This document shows positions 10,646 to 22,415 of a stretch of DNA of 64,000 bases, in pieces. The stretch lies in NCBI GenBank assembly GCA_028564705.1, contig JAPXFQ010000074.1:62001-126000 (forward strand). The letters run 5' to 3'. Under the pieces are notes generated by a model, which had not been told where the DNA came from, ran no database searches, and was given only the letters and a program-made list of their open reading frames with translations. Positions within the stretch are counted from its first letter, which is position 1; each line of letters begins with the position of its first letter. Position numbers and translations under genes: made by a program. Origin of the DNA: Apricaphanius iberus (lineage: Eukaryota > Chordata > Actinopteri > Cyprinodontiformes > Aphaniidae).

Positions 10646-12688
10646 ACACAACTACCTGACATTTTCGTACGGAGTTTGACTGTTCTCTCTGTACTCTTGG
10701 TACCTCAGCTTCCTCACTGAGTTCAAAAACATCATTGTAAGGTTAAATGGTCTCTCTAAATTCCCCTTAGTAAGGTTATTATTGTCATTATTGTCCTGTA
10801 TGTCTCTGTGTTTCCCTGAGATGGACTGATGACATGTTTGGGATACAACCTCTTGCACAATGGCTGCTAGAAATAACAACCCAGCAGGAACCTTATACAT
10901 TCTATTCAAAGCACTTTACAAGTCATTAACTTCAGCGATTCAGGCTTATCACTGTAAAGAGGTTGCGGACAGGTCATTTTGCACACTTTATACATTTGTA
11001 CTTTTGTGTTGTATCTGACTTTTTGAGGTATTGAAAATGAACCTACTTCCATGGGAAATGACAATTAATTAGTAGATTCTAGAGGGATGTTCGTTCCAAA
11101 CCCGCAGATAATTTAGAGTAACTTTCTATAAACTTCTCTTAGGAATCCGGTTCTGCATGTAATGAATATTATCATCTGTTGGTCTGTTGGCCCAGATGTA
11201 AAACAGAACCAGAATCGATTAAAATGTTTATAATTTTATAATATTATATAATGTCTTCAGCATATAACATTGCCTACCAACAAAGTCCAGATGGGCTTTG
11301 AACATTTTTAGACAGACCCACACAAAATCATACCCAGTGTGAGATCATGAAAACTGGATTGTTTATATGTATAAACTGAAAATAAGAAAAAAGCTACAGG
11401 TACAAAATGGATGTAAGGAGCAACAAAGAGGCGAATTAAATGAATGAATTAATTATTGGCATTGTAACCAGAGGTACAATGAAATTGCCTTTCAGCACAC
11501 CTTCCCAGGATGGTCAGGAGGCTTTGGGATCGCCGTATCTAGGCGCTCCCATTTTTATTATTTTTTTACCAGACCCAAATGGTATAAATATCAAACATAA
11601 TTATTTAGTTAGTTTTGTTTTTTAATTTAAATATGGGAGATTTATTAAGACCTCTGGGTGATTTTAAAAAGCAGACAGTGGTTATGAATTATTAGTATAA
11701 TATTTTCAGTAATTTCTGTACCTTAGTATAATAATGGCACGGAAGTGGTTAAGAAACATGGTTATTGAAATAGATTCCTCCATGTGTAAGGGTTAGCTTA
11801 AAAGGCAGATGGCTCTCTAACTATTCAATAGACTTTTATTGTCAATGTTTAATCTGAGCTTGAATTGAATCGATTCACAAACAGAATTTTATTCTGTTTG
11901 CTAAAAGTAGTAATTGTGAGCATAACTCCATACTCAACCTTTGGTCTTAAACATGTTTTTTACTCGCTTTAGATTTACTGATGATTACCGTAAGATAATT
12001 TCTTGACCCTGTTGCAAATGGTTCTTCCATCTGGCCCAGAAAAGAAATAGACCAACAACAGAACCTTTGTTTCAGTTCCAGAGTTGGGACTAATGGACAA
12101 AGAATCTACTGCAGCTAAGAAAGCACTAGTTCTGGTTTAGAAGCTGAATCTCCAGTGGTAGCTGACTACCAATTGGAAACCAGTTTTATTACAAATTTTC
12201 TACTAATATCAATGATGAAATATTGATATTTCCAGCTTCCTTGAAAAATGATAAAGTAAATGGAGAAGTTTAAAAAACATATGAAGCACGTTTAAGAAAG
12301 AACTCAGTAAACAGATAAATTACATATACAAATGGATGAATAAGAGAAAAGGCAATTTACTCAAATGAATTAATGTATGAGCAGATTTCTCACTACATTT
12401 GGGTTTATGTCCTCAGCTTCAGCTCTAACTTTCTTCCCCAGCCTGTGGGCCTCCACTCATTCTGACAGGCAGCCATCAACTCTTGTGTAATCCCAAGGCT
12501 TTGGGCTGACCCAAGTGTTGACAGTTAAAAAGCACAGCTTGCAAGGTAGTTTGCAAGGAATGTGATAAATGATGTAAATGTAATATCTTCACACAAAGGC
12601 CAAGTGTAGATGAAGTAAAATGATTAGAAATGTTCATATATTGTGACAACAGAACCTGTTTTGCTTTTTTGATCCAAACCAACAGGAA
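10646..12688. other. Gene-free stretch
   Basis: AT-rich DNA. The minus-strand frame at 10652-10909 has an asparagine-rich run from an (ATT)n-like stretch and no domain. Nothing else recognised. Confidence 0.5.
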
Positions 12689-12746
12689 GTTTAGAGTGTA
12701 GTATTTCACTGGACATCATCTGCTTGTGAAATACTACATTCTAAAC
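12689..12746. repeat. Hairpin-forming inverted repeat
   Basis: Two 21-nt arms (12689-12709 and 12726-12746) match with one mismatch across a 16-nt loop. The left arm reads GTTTAGAGTGTAGTATTTC. Possibly the remains of a fold-back MITE. No hairpin RNA gene is claimed. Confidence 0.75.
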
Positions 12747-13285
12747 AGTCTGAGTGCTTGCACTGTGTTTTTAGACTAGCATGTAAGCATGTGTTGCTTG
12801 TGTTGAGTGACACAGGTCAGATGTTAGTTGTTGCGGCTTTAATGTGTTGGTGTGGTGGAACGGAGGGAAACGAGGAGAAGGATCTTAGAGGAACAAGGTC
12901 ATTCCTGTTTTGAAATGGCATTCTGAATCTCTCCTCTGGGAGTGGAGCACTGCTGCACACCAGTTTGGATTACTCAGCGCTGAAATCTGTGGGGAGTTTA
13001 AGTGTTATACCAACTGCTTAGCTGTATTTCTGAAGAAACTTGATGCTACTAATCTGACTACAATGAAAGAAAACACTTCAAATTCGATGTTCCAGGACTA
13101 AACACAAAGAATAAATTCTACAAAAACATTTATTAACACAAACGCTGTAATACATGCGTGATCAGCATCAGACAATCTCTGAGTCCAAACACTGTGGAAA
13201 AACATGTGAAAAATAATAATCAGACACCTTTTAAATTCCCTGGAATACTGAGGTGACTGATACCAGGTGTCCCCGCTGCTCAGGA
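12747..13285. other. Gene-free stretch
   Basis: No recognised feature. A 63-codon plus frame at 12910-13101 has no motif. Confidence 0.45.
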
Positions 13286-13500
13286 TGGAAATGCCCAACA
13301 GTTTGACTCAAAAACTACAAATATACCTGGACTATGACATACAGAGCACCTGGAGCACACTGACAGAAGTGAAGCTGCCATACACAGGTGCCACCATGCC
13401 CTCTGACCACCACCAGCAGCTAACGCAGAGGTAGTGTCTTGCTCAGGGACACGACGGCTGAGATGGACGGAGTGGGGATTCAAACCAGCAACCCATCGGT
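13286..13500 (+). repeat. Dispersed fish repeat, family uncertain
   Basis: Contains CTCTGACCACCACCAGCAG, TGTCTTGCTCAGGGACACGA and GGGATTCAAACCAGCAACCC, which I know as recurrent words in fish interspersed repeats. It has no open frame. The GGATTCAAACC word looks like a tRNA B box, but there is no tRNA fold, so a SINE-like or DNA-element origin stays open. Confidence 0.45.
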
Positions 13501-13659
13501 TACGTAATAAACTCCGACCACCTCAGTCATAACACCTCCCACATCAAGGATTTCAGGGATTTTAGCTCAACCTAGAAGTTTTAAAGTAAAAAAAAAATTA
13601 ACTTGACTCACCTTCTTAGTCTAATCATAGAAAGTATAACAGATTGATAAAAAATTGCA

Positions 13660-14633
13660 GGGGAGTATTCCAAAAAGTGAGCTCAAAAAATCTAGGTTCA
13701 TTTGAGATATGTTCGCTTGAACAGCTCACTCGGGGCGTTTTCAGTTTTATGAACAAAGCTCAGGTGAATTCAATCCTCTCTAATTCAAGCTAGGCTTAAA
13801 AAGCCAGGACTGGGCATACACAGACTTCAGATTTGGGGTTTTAGTACTGCAGCAGTTACTCTGCGTAGCTGACGGTATCTGGCCAAATTGGTGGAAATTT
13901 ACACTGCCATCTAGCTGTACAAGAAGAGTAAAACCCACCACAGGAAAAATTCAAAATAGTGGAGAGAATAATAGAAACAATCAACAGTGCAAGAAGTCAA
14001 ATCATTTATCATTACTTATTCTTATTCAAAAAGGCATATAACCCATATACTTTTTTATGACATGCTAATTTTACAAAAAGTTAACAGTAACGATCTAGTA
14101 TGCTACTTAACAAGACATACACATATGTGTACAGCAGGACTTAGTTGTTTGTTGTTTATATACATACACGCACAGTGGGGAGAACAACTATTTGACACAC
14201 TGCTGATTTTGTAGAGGTCTGTAATTTGTATCTAAGGTACTCTTCAACTGTGATGGACAGAATCTAAAACAAATTTCAATTAAATTGCATGACATAAGTA
14301 TTTGATACATCAGACAAACAGAACTTAATATTTGGTACAGAAACCTTTGTTTGCATTTTGTATTTAGAGGATGGGTGTAGTAAAAGAGAGAACAGCAGCA
14401 GAATACCAGCCCCATAGTGATATCACATGGATCGTGCAATCATATTCATCTAACTAAAATAAGCCTCACAGTTAGACTGCAATGGAGCAGGCTTGTCCGA
14501 GAGCATATGTTGCCATGGTGAATGAGCAGGACTTCAGGTTAGCCTCATTCATGGAACTGAATCTGAGGAAATTGAGCCAGGATTGTTAAAGTAAGCCTGG
14601 CTTTTGAGATTAGCTCTCCCTGTGGAATACCCC
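13660..14633. mobile_element. Harbinger-like MITE
   Basis: The ends are inverted copies: the left starts GGGGAGTATTCCAAAAAG and the right, on the minus strand, starts GGGGTATTCCACAGGGAG. Further inside, both arms have AGCTCA or AGCTAATCTCA words. The flanking triplets are GCA and ACA, so the expected 3-bp TWA duplication is not intact. There is no transposase, so the element is non-autonomous. Part of its interior (14173-14360) is a Tc1 end, which means a later insertion. Confidence 0.55.
14173..14360 (-). mobile_element. Tc1 terminal fragment nested in the MITE
   Basis: Starts CAGTGGGGAGAACAAC, the typical terminal repeat of a fish Tc1 family, and runs through the AGAGGTCTGTAATTTGTAT and GTATTTGATACATCAGA subterminal text to AGAAACCTTTGTTTGC, which is the family's end-of-transposase region read backwards. 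Only this one end is present, so most of the element was lost. Confidence 0.7.
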
Positions 14634-17339
14634 ACAGAACACACGATCAGGACCTACTAGAAATCCCTGCAGCTACTTCACTGAATGCTGCCAGAATTAC
14701 TTTTTTTCCCCCCTGCAATGTGCAGAGACTTCTGTACATCTTGGTAATCATGTGACCTCACCTCATGAACTCTTTTTTGTGGTATATAGCAGAAACATTT
14801 CCTGGTTTCACTCATTTAAGCTGTTGATGGTTTTTGGATGAACATTTAAACATTTTATACCCTGGAAATGTTAAGGCTATGTCCAGTGGTTAAAGATTAT
14901 ACCTTCCTATGAGGATATTCCATCCGTAAGTAAAAATGTCCCTGTTGCCATATTCCCCAGAGTTTAAAAGGTGATAAAAAAGCATTTTGTAACCAGCCCA
15001 GTAATTCCCCTGATCTGGCAGCTGTCCGTTTGCCAACATTAATTTAATTGAATAGGATCCAATTCATTTACATTGTTTTATGCTAAACTAAAGCAAATTA
15101 ACTAATGCCAGATCAGGAAAATTACTAGGCCCGATGTCCAAACGGCTGCTGCATGTACTGCAATTTACACCGGCTGCGGTTTGTGCGTGGAACGTCTTTG
15201 GAGGTTTGCTCCACCAAATCTTGGCTGTTTGCGGGATAATAACTAAGTAAATGGAGAGGAGCTTGTAAAGAAGAGCCACAGCTGAAAAGCCACACTCGTC
15301 TGCTCATAGTGGTTTTATTTTAAAACATACCTGATGAACTTGGCTGGCTCATATGTCATTTCCTGTCTGGCTCATGCAATATCTTCAATATGTTAAAAAA
15401 ATTCATCCAGAAAAATAGACTTGATCCAGAACGTTGACAGAACCCTGCATCCACCCTTGGACCGCACCACAGCCGGTGTGAATGCTGATTGGATGTTTTT
15501 TCATCCATGTGGAAGTCACATGGACAATGGGCTGCATCCGTTCTGCGCCCAATTTGAATCAGGTGTAAATAAAAAAATTATTTTCTAATGTTGTAAATTT
15601 GTGGCTTTTGTTTTGTATTGTGTTTTTTTGTTGTGTTGTGGATTTTTTTTTTTTTTTTTTGCATTAGGGCTTTTTCCTTTTGTTTTGTGGATTTTGCCCT
15701 TTCCTGGAGGTTTTTGAATTTTTCTGTCCCTTCAGGGCACTTTTATTTTCTACTGGTACCCATACATTTTAACCACCGGGGACATCAATGGTTAATTCTA
15801 TTCTGCCATTTGGGTGCTAAATTGAAATTTTCTTCGTCCTAGTTGATTGGAATATGTTTGTTAGAAATTAGATCACTGCCAAGCCATTCTTTCCCCTTGT
15901 TCACAAACAGTTTTATAACATTGTTAGTCACACTGTTGTTTGTTACTGGGCAACAAGATGGAGGTGGCTCTGTGACTCCTGATCCAAAAACGGTGTGTAG
16001 AGGCCTGACAGGCTGTGAGTAGAGGCTGTGAGGATGCTGAGGTTGGAGAACAATGAATTAAATCCAGGCAGATGGGATGAAACAATGACATGATATAGCA
16101 CGTCTGTGGCAGTCTGCACAGCTGATCAAGGCTGGAGCAATTTGTTGGCAATGAGAGAACATGTTCCAAAGACCAAATGTTCCCAAATAGCAGTGTTGCT
16201 ATTAACATAACTACAATTTGTCTCCTGACAGGATCTATATGAGTAGATTTTGTATTTTTTATGATTACAGCAACAGTGGCTTTCTTTTATTTTCCTCTTT
16301 ATTAAGTGAAACACAGCACATTACTAAGTGGCATGTCAACTCCAGCAATTTTCCTACGTTGGCTATGTTGTCTACATCTGCTTAACTAATTAAGACAGTC
16401 ACAGCAGTGTAGATTTCAGGGCAGATCAAACACAACTGTGTTGATATGGGAAGCAGAGGAAGACTAGTCTCCACCAACTCTGTTATATCATAATCCCTGT
16501 TCCTTCAGCCTGATTAAAACATTTCAACAAGAGCCCGGGTTGCCTACCGAGGTAGCGCTGTAGTTAGGCCTGCTGTAGATATATCACAGCTACCTCATTA
16601 GTGAGAGGGGATTTCATTTGAAATATCTCACCGAGCACTTTGAGGGATGCAGCTGTATTTACATTTAAAAGATCCAAAGTGGCCGTCTGAAGCTAGCTAC
16701 CTCTTTCCTTAATTGCTGGCTTCAGTTGTCCATGAATACATCCACTTTATTACTGGCTCTCATTACCGGACGATACAGAGGAAAGTCTCTTTCTCCTTTG
16801 TCTCTCCATCTATGCCTAACTCCCCACCTCCCCACATCCCTCGTCTCCCTCACTTGCATGGCAGGACCACATCAGAGTTCTCCCAGTGGCCAAAAGACAC
16901 AAACAATCGAGGGGGATTAGACAGTAATCCTGTTTTTACTTTCATCTGCCACATATTCAAAGGGGGATGCTTTGTGGAGCGCGGAATTCTTGAAAGATGT
17001 GCTCCATGGAAAATAAGGGGAAGCAGAGTAAACAATGCAATAGCAAGCGGATTACAAGTTTTAAATGACAAGAAGAGAAAGAGCTTGACACCAGATTTCG
17101 ATTTAGTTTTCATTGAATAATTCTTTGACCAACAGTGGATTAAGACAGTGAAAGATACTGTTGAAAAGTGAACAATGGGTCCAAACTTTGCTGCAGATCA
17201 CAAATTGAATTAGTTTAACAGAGGCCAAACCACAGTATGTTTTAACCATTGATACTTGTCCTATCATACATATGACGGATCAGAAGTCAAGTCCTAGAGT
17301 GCCACCGTCTTGGAACATTTGGATGGATCCTTTATACAG
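14634..17339. other. Gene-free stretch
   Basis: No defensible gene. The 135-codon plus frame at 16713-17120 overlaps an 87-codon minus frame and has no motif. A poly-T run lies at about 15642-15660. The segment 15120-15540 has the mixed GC text of a DNA-transposon remnant, but I could not define ends. A (TA)-rich word sits at 17346-17356. Confidence 0.45.
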
Positions 17340-17600
17340 CAAACCTATATATATATGATGTATGGAATTTCTGTATGTACCTCAACAAAAGTCACCAGAA
17401 ATGGTTTTCCAACAGTCTTAACAGGGTTCCCAGTGATGCTTAGTACTTAGTACTTAGCCCTTTTTGCCTTCACTCTGCGGTTCAGCTCACCCCAAATCAT
17501 CTCGATTGGATTCAGGTTCGGTGACTTTGGAGGCCAGGTTATGTCACACTTTTTTGTAAAAGTACTACATAATTCCATACGTGAAATATGCAGGCGATAT
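17340..17600 (-). mobile_element. Tc1-like transposon remnant
   Basis: Plus-strand text such as TTCAGCTCACCCCAAATCATC and GATTCAGGTTCGGTGACTTTG is the complement of the transposase segment of a common fish Tc1 family. It is followed directly by the family's subterminal text (AAAGTACTACATAATTCCAT), so the middle of the element has been deleted. Terminal repeats and the TA target site are not preserved. Confidence 0.6.
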
Positions 17601-18413
17601 AGAGAACACCCATGTTGGTGAGTGTAAGCATTTTATTTGTATATTCCATGTTTTTGTCATTTTATTTTGACAGTAATCACTCCATGGTAACAAAATAAAA
17701 TGACAGAATTGCTACAAATAAACAATCTAACCAGTGCAATTTATGATGTAAAAATAATGTGGGGCATACAAAAGTGTTAGCATGTTCAGTTGTTTTGCCG
17801 TTGCATTTTAAAAAATGCAAAATACTTTGTTTACTTTATTGTCGTTAAATTGCTGGTTTTGTTATCAGCTTGTTAGTGCCTTTTATAAAATGGCTACAAT
17901 CTGTATTTTACTGATAGTGAACTTATAAAAGATTTAGTGACTAACCTCTTAAGTCTGTTTTACACTCTCACTAATTTTAATTTCATAGTTTCTCTGTAAA
18001 TGTGAGCTTTCTGATGCTCCCCAGAAATTATGTGTCGCTGGACAAGCCTTTTAATAACTGTTTAGGAATGTGTAGGTCAAATAGGATTCTGTATGGATTC
18101 TCGAGCTGTGGTGTCTTTTTGATGGTATTATGAGGTGCATTCTTTTAGGTTGGACTAAGTAGGATACAACTAAAACACTAGGAGTGATTTGTAAGACCCG
18201 CTACTGCTGTATTTTTTCGGGGCGGGAGGGAGTGAGCACCCTTGACTGTATATACAATCTTTACACGGTCTACTTCTTTTTTAAACACATCATTGAGCAT
18301 TTGAGGTAAGTGTGAGGTAATTTTCTTGCCTATTGGCTTTCCAACACTCGGAAGGACAGGGGAGTAAAACTGCTGGATGATGAATGGTAAATTATTTTAA
18401 AGTTTGTCTGACT
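17601..18413. other. Gene-free stretch
   Basis: AT-rich, no motif-bearing frame, nothing recognised. Confidence 0.5.
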
Positions 18414-18552
18414 CTGCCCCGCCCTGCAACAGACTGGCGTCCTGTTCAGAGTGTACCCTGCCTAACGCCTGATAATTGCTGGGATAGGCTCCAGCTGCCC
18501 CGTGACCCTGAATTGGATAAGCAGTTAAGAAGATGGATGGATGGATGACTCT
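18414..18552 (+). mobile_element. SINE/LINE 3' tail repeat with (ATGG)n end
   Basis: Contains GCCCTGCAACAGACTGGCG, GGGATAGGCTCCAGCTGCCC and a GGATAAGCAGTTAAGAAG word followed by GATGGATGGATGG. This is a very common fish tail shared by SINEs and RTE-type LINEs. Related copies occur at 23986-24232 (opposite strand) and 46535-46650. It is 5'-truncated, with no open frame. Confidence 0.7.
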
Positions 18553-19190
18553 GCCCCCATACTGCCTTAGACGTTTGTTCGAGAGATAGTAAGATTCTGT
18601 TAAAGTTTAACATCGTATTGAAATATCTCACTTGATATATCTGTAAATGCTATTAACATTAATCACTGATGCAGCTACATTGCAATATAATCTACACCAT
18701 GTGCGATAACCAAGGTTATTATTGTTATTGAAAACGAATGAGATAAAGAAAACAGTAATAAAAACTTGTTTATCAACTGAAATCAAAATAAAAACAAGAA
18801 TTTGCAACAAAATCAAAAAAGGAACAGAAACTGTAATGAGTGTTCACAAAACTAACTAAAATGAACTCAATTTGATCAGAAAATATGCTTAGTTTTCATT
18901 TCATAAAGGGTATAATAAAGTTTAGAAGAATTATTTCTATGTTGCTCCCTGCCTATTGCGCATCGTCACCAGAAACATATGCGATCATATGTTATGCCTT
19001 TGGCTGCACAAATTCATTTGATAAAAACAACAAAACGGGAAAGTTAAAATTCCAATGACTCACCCCCTTTCAAGACAAGTTAAAGACATCTTTGGATTGC
19101 AAGCTATCAGAAGAAGCGATTGAAGCGATGATTCAACACGCAACAGTTTGCAGAAAGCCTGTGAATATTCTCATTCATCCAGGTCATGGT
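18553..19190. other. Gene-free stretch
   Basis: AT-rich DNA. A (TTATTG)-like run near 18715-18730. No motif-bearing frame. Confidence 0.45.
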
Positions 19191-19342
19191 TATCTCAAGG
19201 AAATTTCAATCAAACTCAACTGGACTTGGTAATTTGTCTTGGAAGACGTTTCACCTGATGAAGCCTCTTGGATAAGAGGTGAAACGTCTTCCAAGACAAA
19301 TTACCAAGTCCAGTTGCGTTTGATTGAAATTTCCTTGAGATA
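19191..19342. repeat. Long near-perfect hairpin (66-nt arms)
   Basis: The arms 19191-19256 and 19277-19342 are inverted copies with a single mismatch, separated by a 20-nt loop (19257-19276). The arm contains GGACTTGGTAATTTGTCTTG and the end GACGTTTCACCT. These words occur in dispersed fish repeats, so the hairpin could be a fold-back element. No transposase or coding text is inside. Confidence 0.85.
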
Positions 19343-19877
19343 GTCTGCAGAAAGAACTTCATAACAGGTGAGCAAATGTTAACAAACAAGCCAACATTGC
19401 GAACCATCACTGCTACTGCAAACTGAAAATAATAGCAATGGGAGCCAGAGGTGTGTAAACTGGTGTAGGTTGTGCAAGTATCCGCTGTGTTGATAAAAAA
19501 TAATCCCTCTCTAGATTCTGGTTGTTGGTGGTTTTTATTAGCTGTAGGCTACTGCATTATCACAACATGTCAGTCAAGACGTTTGTGTTGCTCCGGTCCG
19601 CCTAGTGTCATGTAAGCAAAGGCTGAGAGAAAGCACCAGAGTCCAATTTGGGATAACTTAGTACAAGAATATGTGTAAAATAACCAAAAACATCATAGTA
19701 TTCATGGTATCTTGGCTTTCGTTTTTTGTTATGTTACCAGTCAGTGTCAGTGTTTTTATAGAACTGTAGCACCTGCATTAATTGTTGGATTTTCTAATGC
19801 ACAGGTGCTTTTATTGTGTTTACAGAACTTTGCCATATATCTTTTATACTTGCCTAAATTCAGACTGTGGTAGAACC
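19343..19877. other. Gene-free stretch
   Basis: Nothing recognised. No frame above 60 codons except overlap with the hairpin region on the minus strand. Confidence 0.45.
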
Positions 19878-20640
19878 ACAGTTCTGATTCTGTTGGACCT
19901 CAGTGCAGCGTTTGACACTGTTGCAGCTGTATGATTGTCTTTGACTGCCTGTGTTATCACTAGAACCAGGAAAGTAGAACACATCACCCCAGTTCTTAAG
20001 TCCTTACACTGGCTCCCTGTAGCTCAGAGAATAGACCTTAAAATACTCTTACTAGTTTATAAATCAAGAATGGTTTAGCACCAAAGTATGTTGGAGATCT
20101 GTTGTCACTATAGCAACACAACAGACCACTCGGGTCCTCCAACTCTAGTTTACTAAACATTCCTAGAATTAGAACTAAACGGGGAGCGGCAGCTTTCAGC
20201 TTCTATGCTCCACAAATCTGGAACAAACTTCCAGTAGACTGCAAAAATGCTGAATCGTTGGGCTATTTTAAATCAAAGATTAAAACTGTGCTCTTTAGAG
20301 CTGTCTTTGAGTCCTAAATTGCAATTTGTTTTTTCTTCCTCTGATCTTCTCTCACGTCATCTGTTTTTAATGTACATTCTTGTGCATAAATTTGTTTCTT
20401 ATGCCTTACCCAAAGCCTTGTGAAAGGATTCTCGTGTTTTATTTGTTTTTAATTTTCATACTCTCACATGAATTTTCTTTTATGCTTCAATTACTAAATG
20501 CATTTCTTTTAGTAATAATCTTTTTAAGTGTTCATAATTTTATCATATGTTTGTTTTATTTATCACTGAATCATTGAAAGCGCCTTGAATTGCCTTGTGT
20601 TGAAAGTGTGCTATATAAATAAAATTGCATTGCCTTGCCT
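19878..20640 (+). mobile_element. Internally deleted L2-type LINE
   Basis: Begins with plus-strand coding text for [13 protein letters not shown], the reverse-transcriptase palm motif with the first catalytic aspartate. It then jumps without transition to the C-terminal words HITPVLKSLHW, so the rest of the palm with the second and third aspartates is deleted. The right end is the 3' UTR with TGCTATATAAATAAAATTGC and then CATTGCCTTGCC, the CTTGC-type tail of fish L2 elements. The coding part (to about 20310) is shattered by stops. Confidence 0.75.
19895..20310 (+). pseudogene. L2-type reverse transcriptase, deleted
   Basis: Two conserved stretches are visible: [10 protein letters not shown] at 19895-19924 and, from about 19980, the region after the palm (HITPVLKSL). 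The segment between them, including the YADD motif, is missing. A stop codon follows within about 40 codons. The identity with the L2 clade is clear by motif. No protein can be made from it. Confidence 0.7.
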
Positions 20641-22415
20641 GATTTGTATGGTTGTTAACCATACCCCTGCTAATACGTTTAAAAAAAAAAAAATTTTTTT
20701 TGAGATTTTGTTATACATTTTTTCTTCTTTTTAGTCTACCCCCAGTACACAACTTCTTTAACAAAAAGACAAAAACTAAAACTGAAACCAATAAAAACTT
20801 AACTGAAACAAAGTATTTTCAAAAGACTAAAACTAAACTAAACTACCAAACAAATGGTAAAAATTAATTACAACTAAAATATAATTAAACATGCTCACCT
20901 TCCAGACACATTGCATCAGAACAACTTCAAAAATGTTTAGAATGTAATTTAAAGAATTTATCCAGCCAATGCTTTAAACAAATCCAATTATTTATTTATT
21001 TTCAAAATAATGCAACACAAATTCTACCAAACTGAAGATTAAGATATTTTAAATAAATTAAATATGAAAATACATTTCAAAATTCTCTTCTTTCGTGGTT
21101 CCTTATTTGTACATTTAATATTGCACAAAAAGAAACCTGCATATAGTTGCAACGGGTTTCTTTCTGATTAAATAAAAAAAACAACTTTAAACTTTAAATG
21201 AACATCCGTATTCTTCATACCTGGTACAAAGTAAGTGGACACAGCTCGATGACTTCAAAATCCACAACTGCGGTATGGCAATATAGTAAAAATCTCTACC
21301 TTTGGCTAAATTTACATAATTTCTACCTTATACCTTTATATTGCCCACTATTAACATCACATTTTTAGCTTAAAACTTCTGAACAACCAATTCATTTCCA
21401 GCATTTTACATAATTTACCAGTGCATTAAGAGCACCGAAAGCCCCTACTGATGACAAACTTTGAGATAAAACAAAGATCCAAATCTCCTGTCAGTGGAAC
21501 ACGTGTATTCTTGACTTAATAGGTGCATTTGATCTTTGAAATTATCACTACTTTTAACAAGTTTAGTTATTTGAAATAGGAGCCAAGTACACAGACAGCT
21601 CTTGTATTATCGCTCTTAATGAGACCTTTAATCCTCAGAAAAGTCTGAGCTCCACCTGGCAAGTGGAAGTAAATTCCTTAATCTTTGTCTTCTCTGATGC
21701 AGAGTTTTGGTTTACTTCGGCATTACTGAAGTGATGCAAGCCGATTGCATATGAGTGCAACGAGGAATCCCTTTGGACAGGGCCAAGGTGGAGGCAGTGT
21801 TTGCTCTATGTGAAGTTAGTGTCATTAGGTGCTGAAAACACCACACATGCAGCATGATCCTGAGCCTTTAGAGAGCTACACGTTCGTGGTCTTACTCAGA
21901 TACCAAAAATACTGCAAACGCCAACACTGTGCGGTTTCATCACATGAAGCTGTCCCTGCTGACATTGGCATCTTCACTGATGTTTTCCTCTTGCGATTGC
22001 CAAATGATTCATACAACTCAAGGACTGCTTGAATTCTATCAGCCCACCAAATTGTGAATTGCAAAGCTGACACGTCCAAATGTAGTCAGTGCAAACAGTG
22101 ATTAGAAAAAGTATGAACCCTCTTCTTTGATTTTGAGGTTTAACATGCATAATAATAATAATGTGCATTTCTAATGCACAATCGGTACTTTCTAACTTTC
22201 TAAATATTCTAATTACCTTAACTCTACAGTACTCTATTTTTATAATTATTGTAAATGATGTTAAAAAAAATCTTCTGTAAAGATTATGCGTGTGTCTTGT
22301 TCTGTTTGTATATCTAGTAGTTGTTTTTATTTTGCTGCTGTTATGACCAAATTTCCTCTTGTGGGACAATTAAAGGATTTTTCAATTCTATTCTATGACC
22401 GTAAAAAAACATATA
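20641..22415. other. Gene-free stretch
   Basis: A-rich and T-rich runs at 20680-20702 (A13 followed by T8), then unique-looking AT-rich DNA. The minus-strand frame at 21974-22369 (131 codons) has no motif. An (AATAAT)n word is near 22150. Confidence 0.45.

Noticed and set aside
13455..13500. tRNA gene suggested by a B-box-like GGATTCAAACC
   Set aside because: No A box at the right distance and no cloverleaf. Similar words occur in dispersed repeats.
16713..17120. 135-codon plus frame
   Set aside because: No motif, and overlapped by an 87-codon open frame on the other strand.
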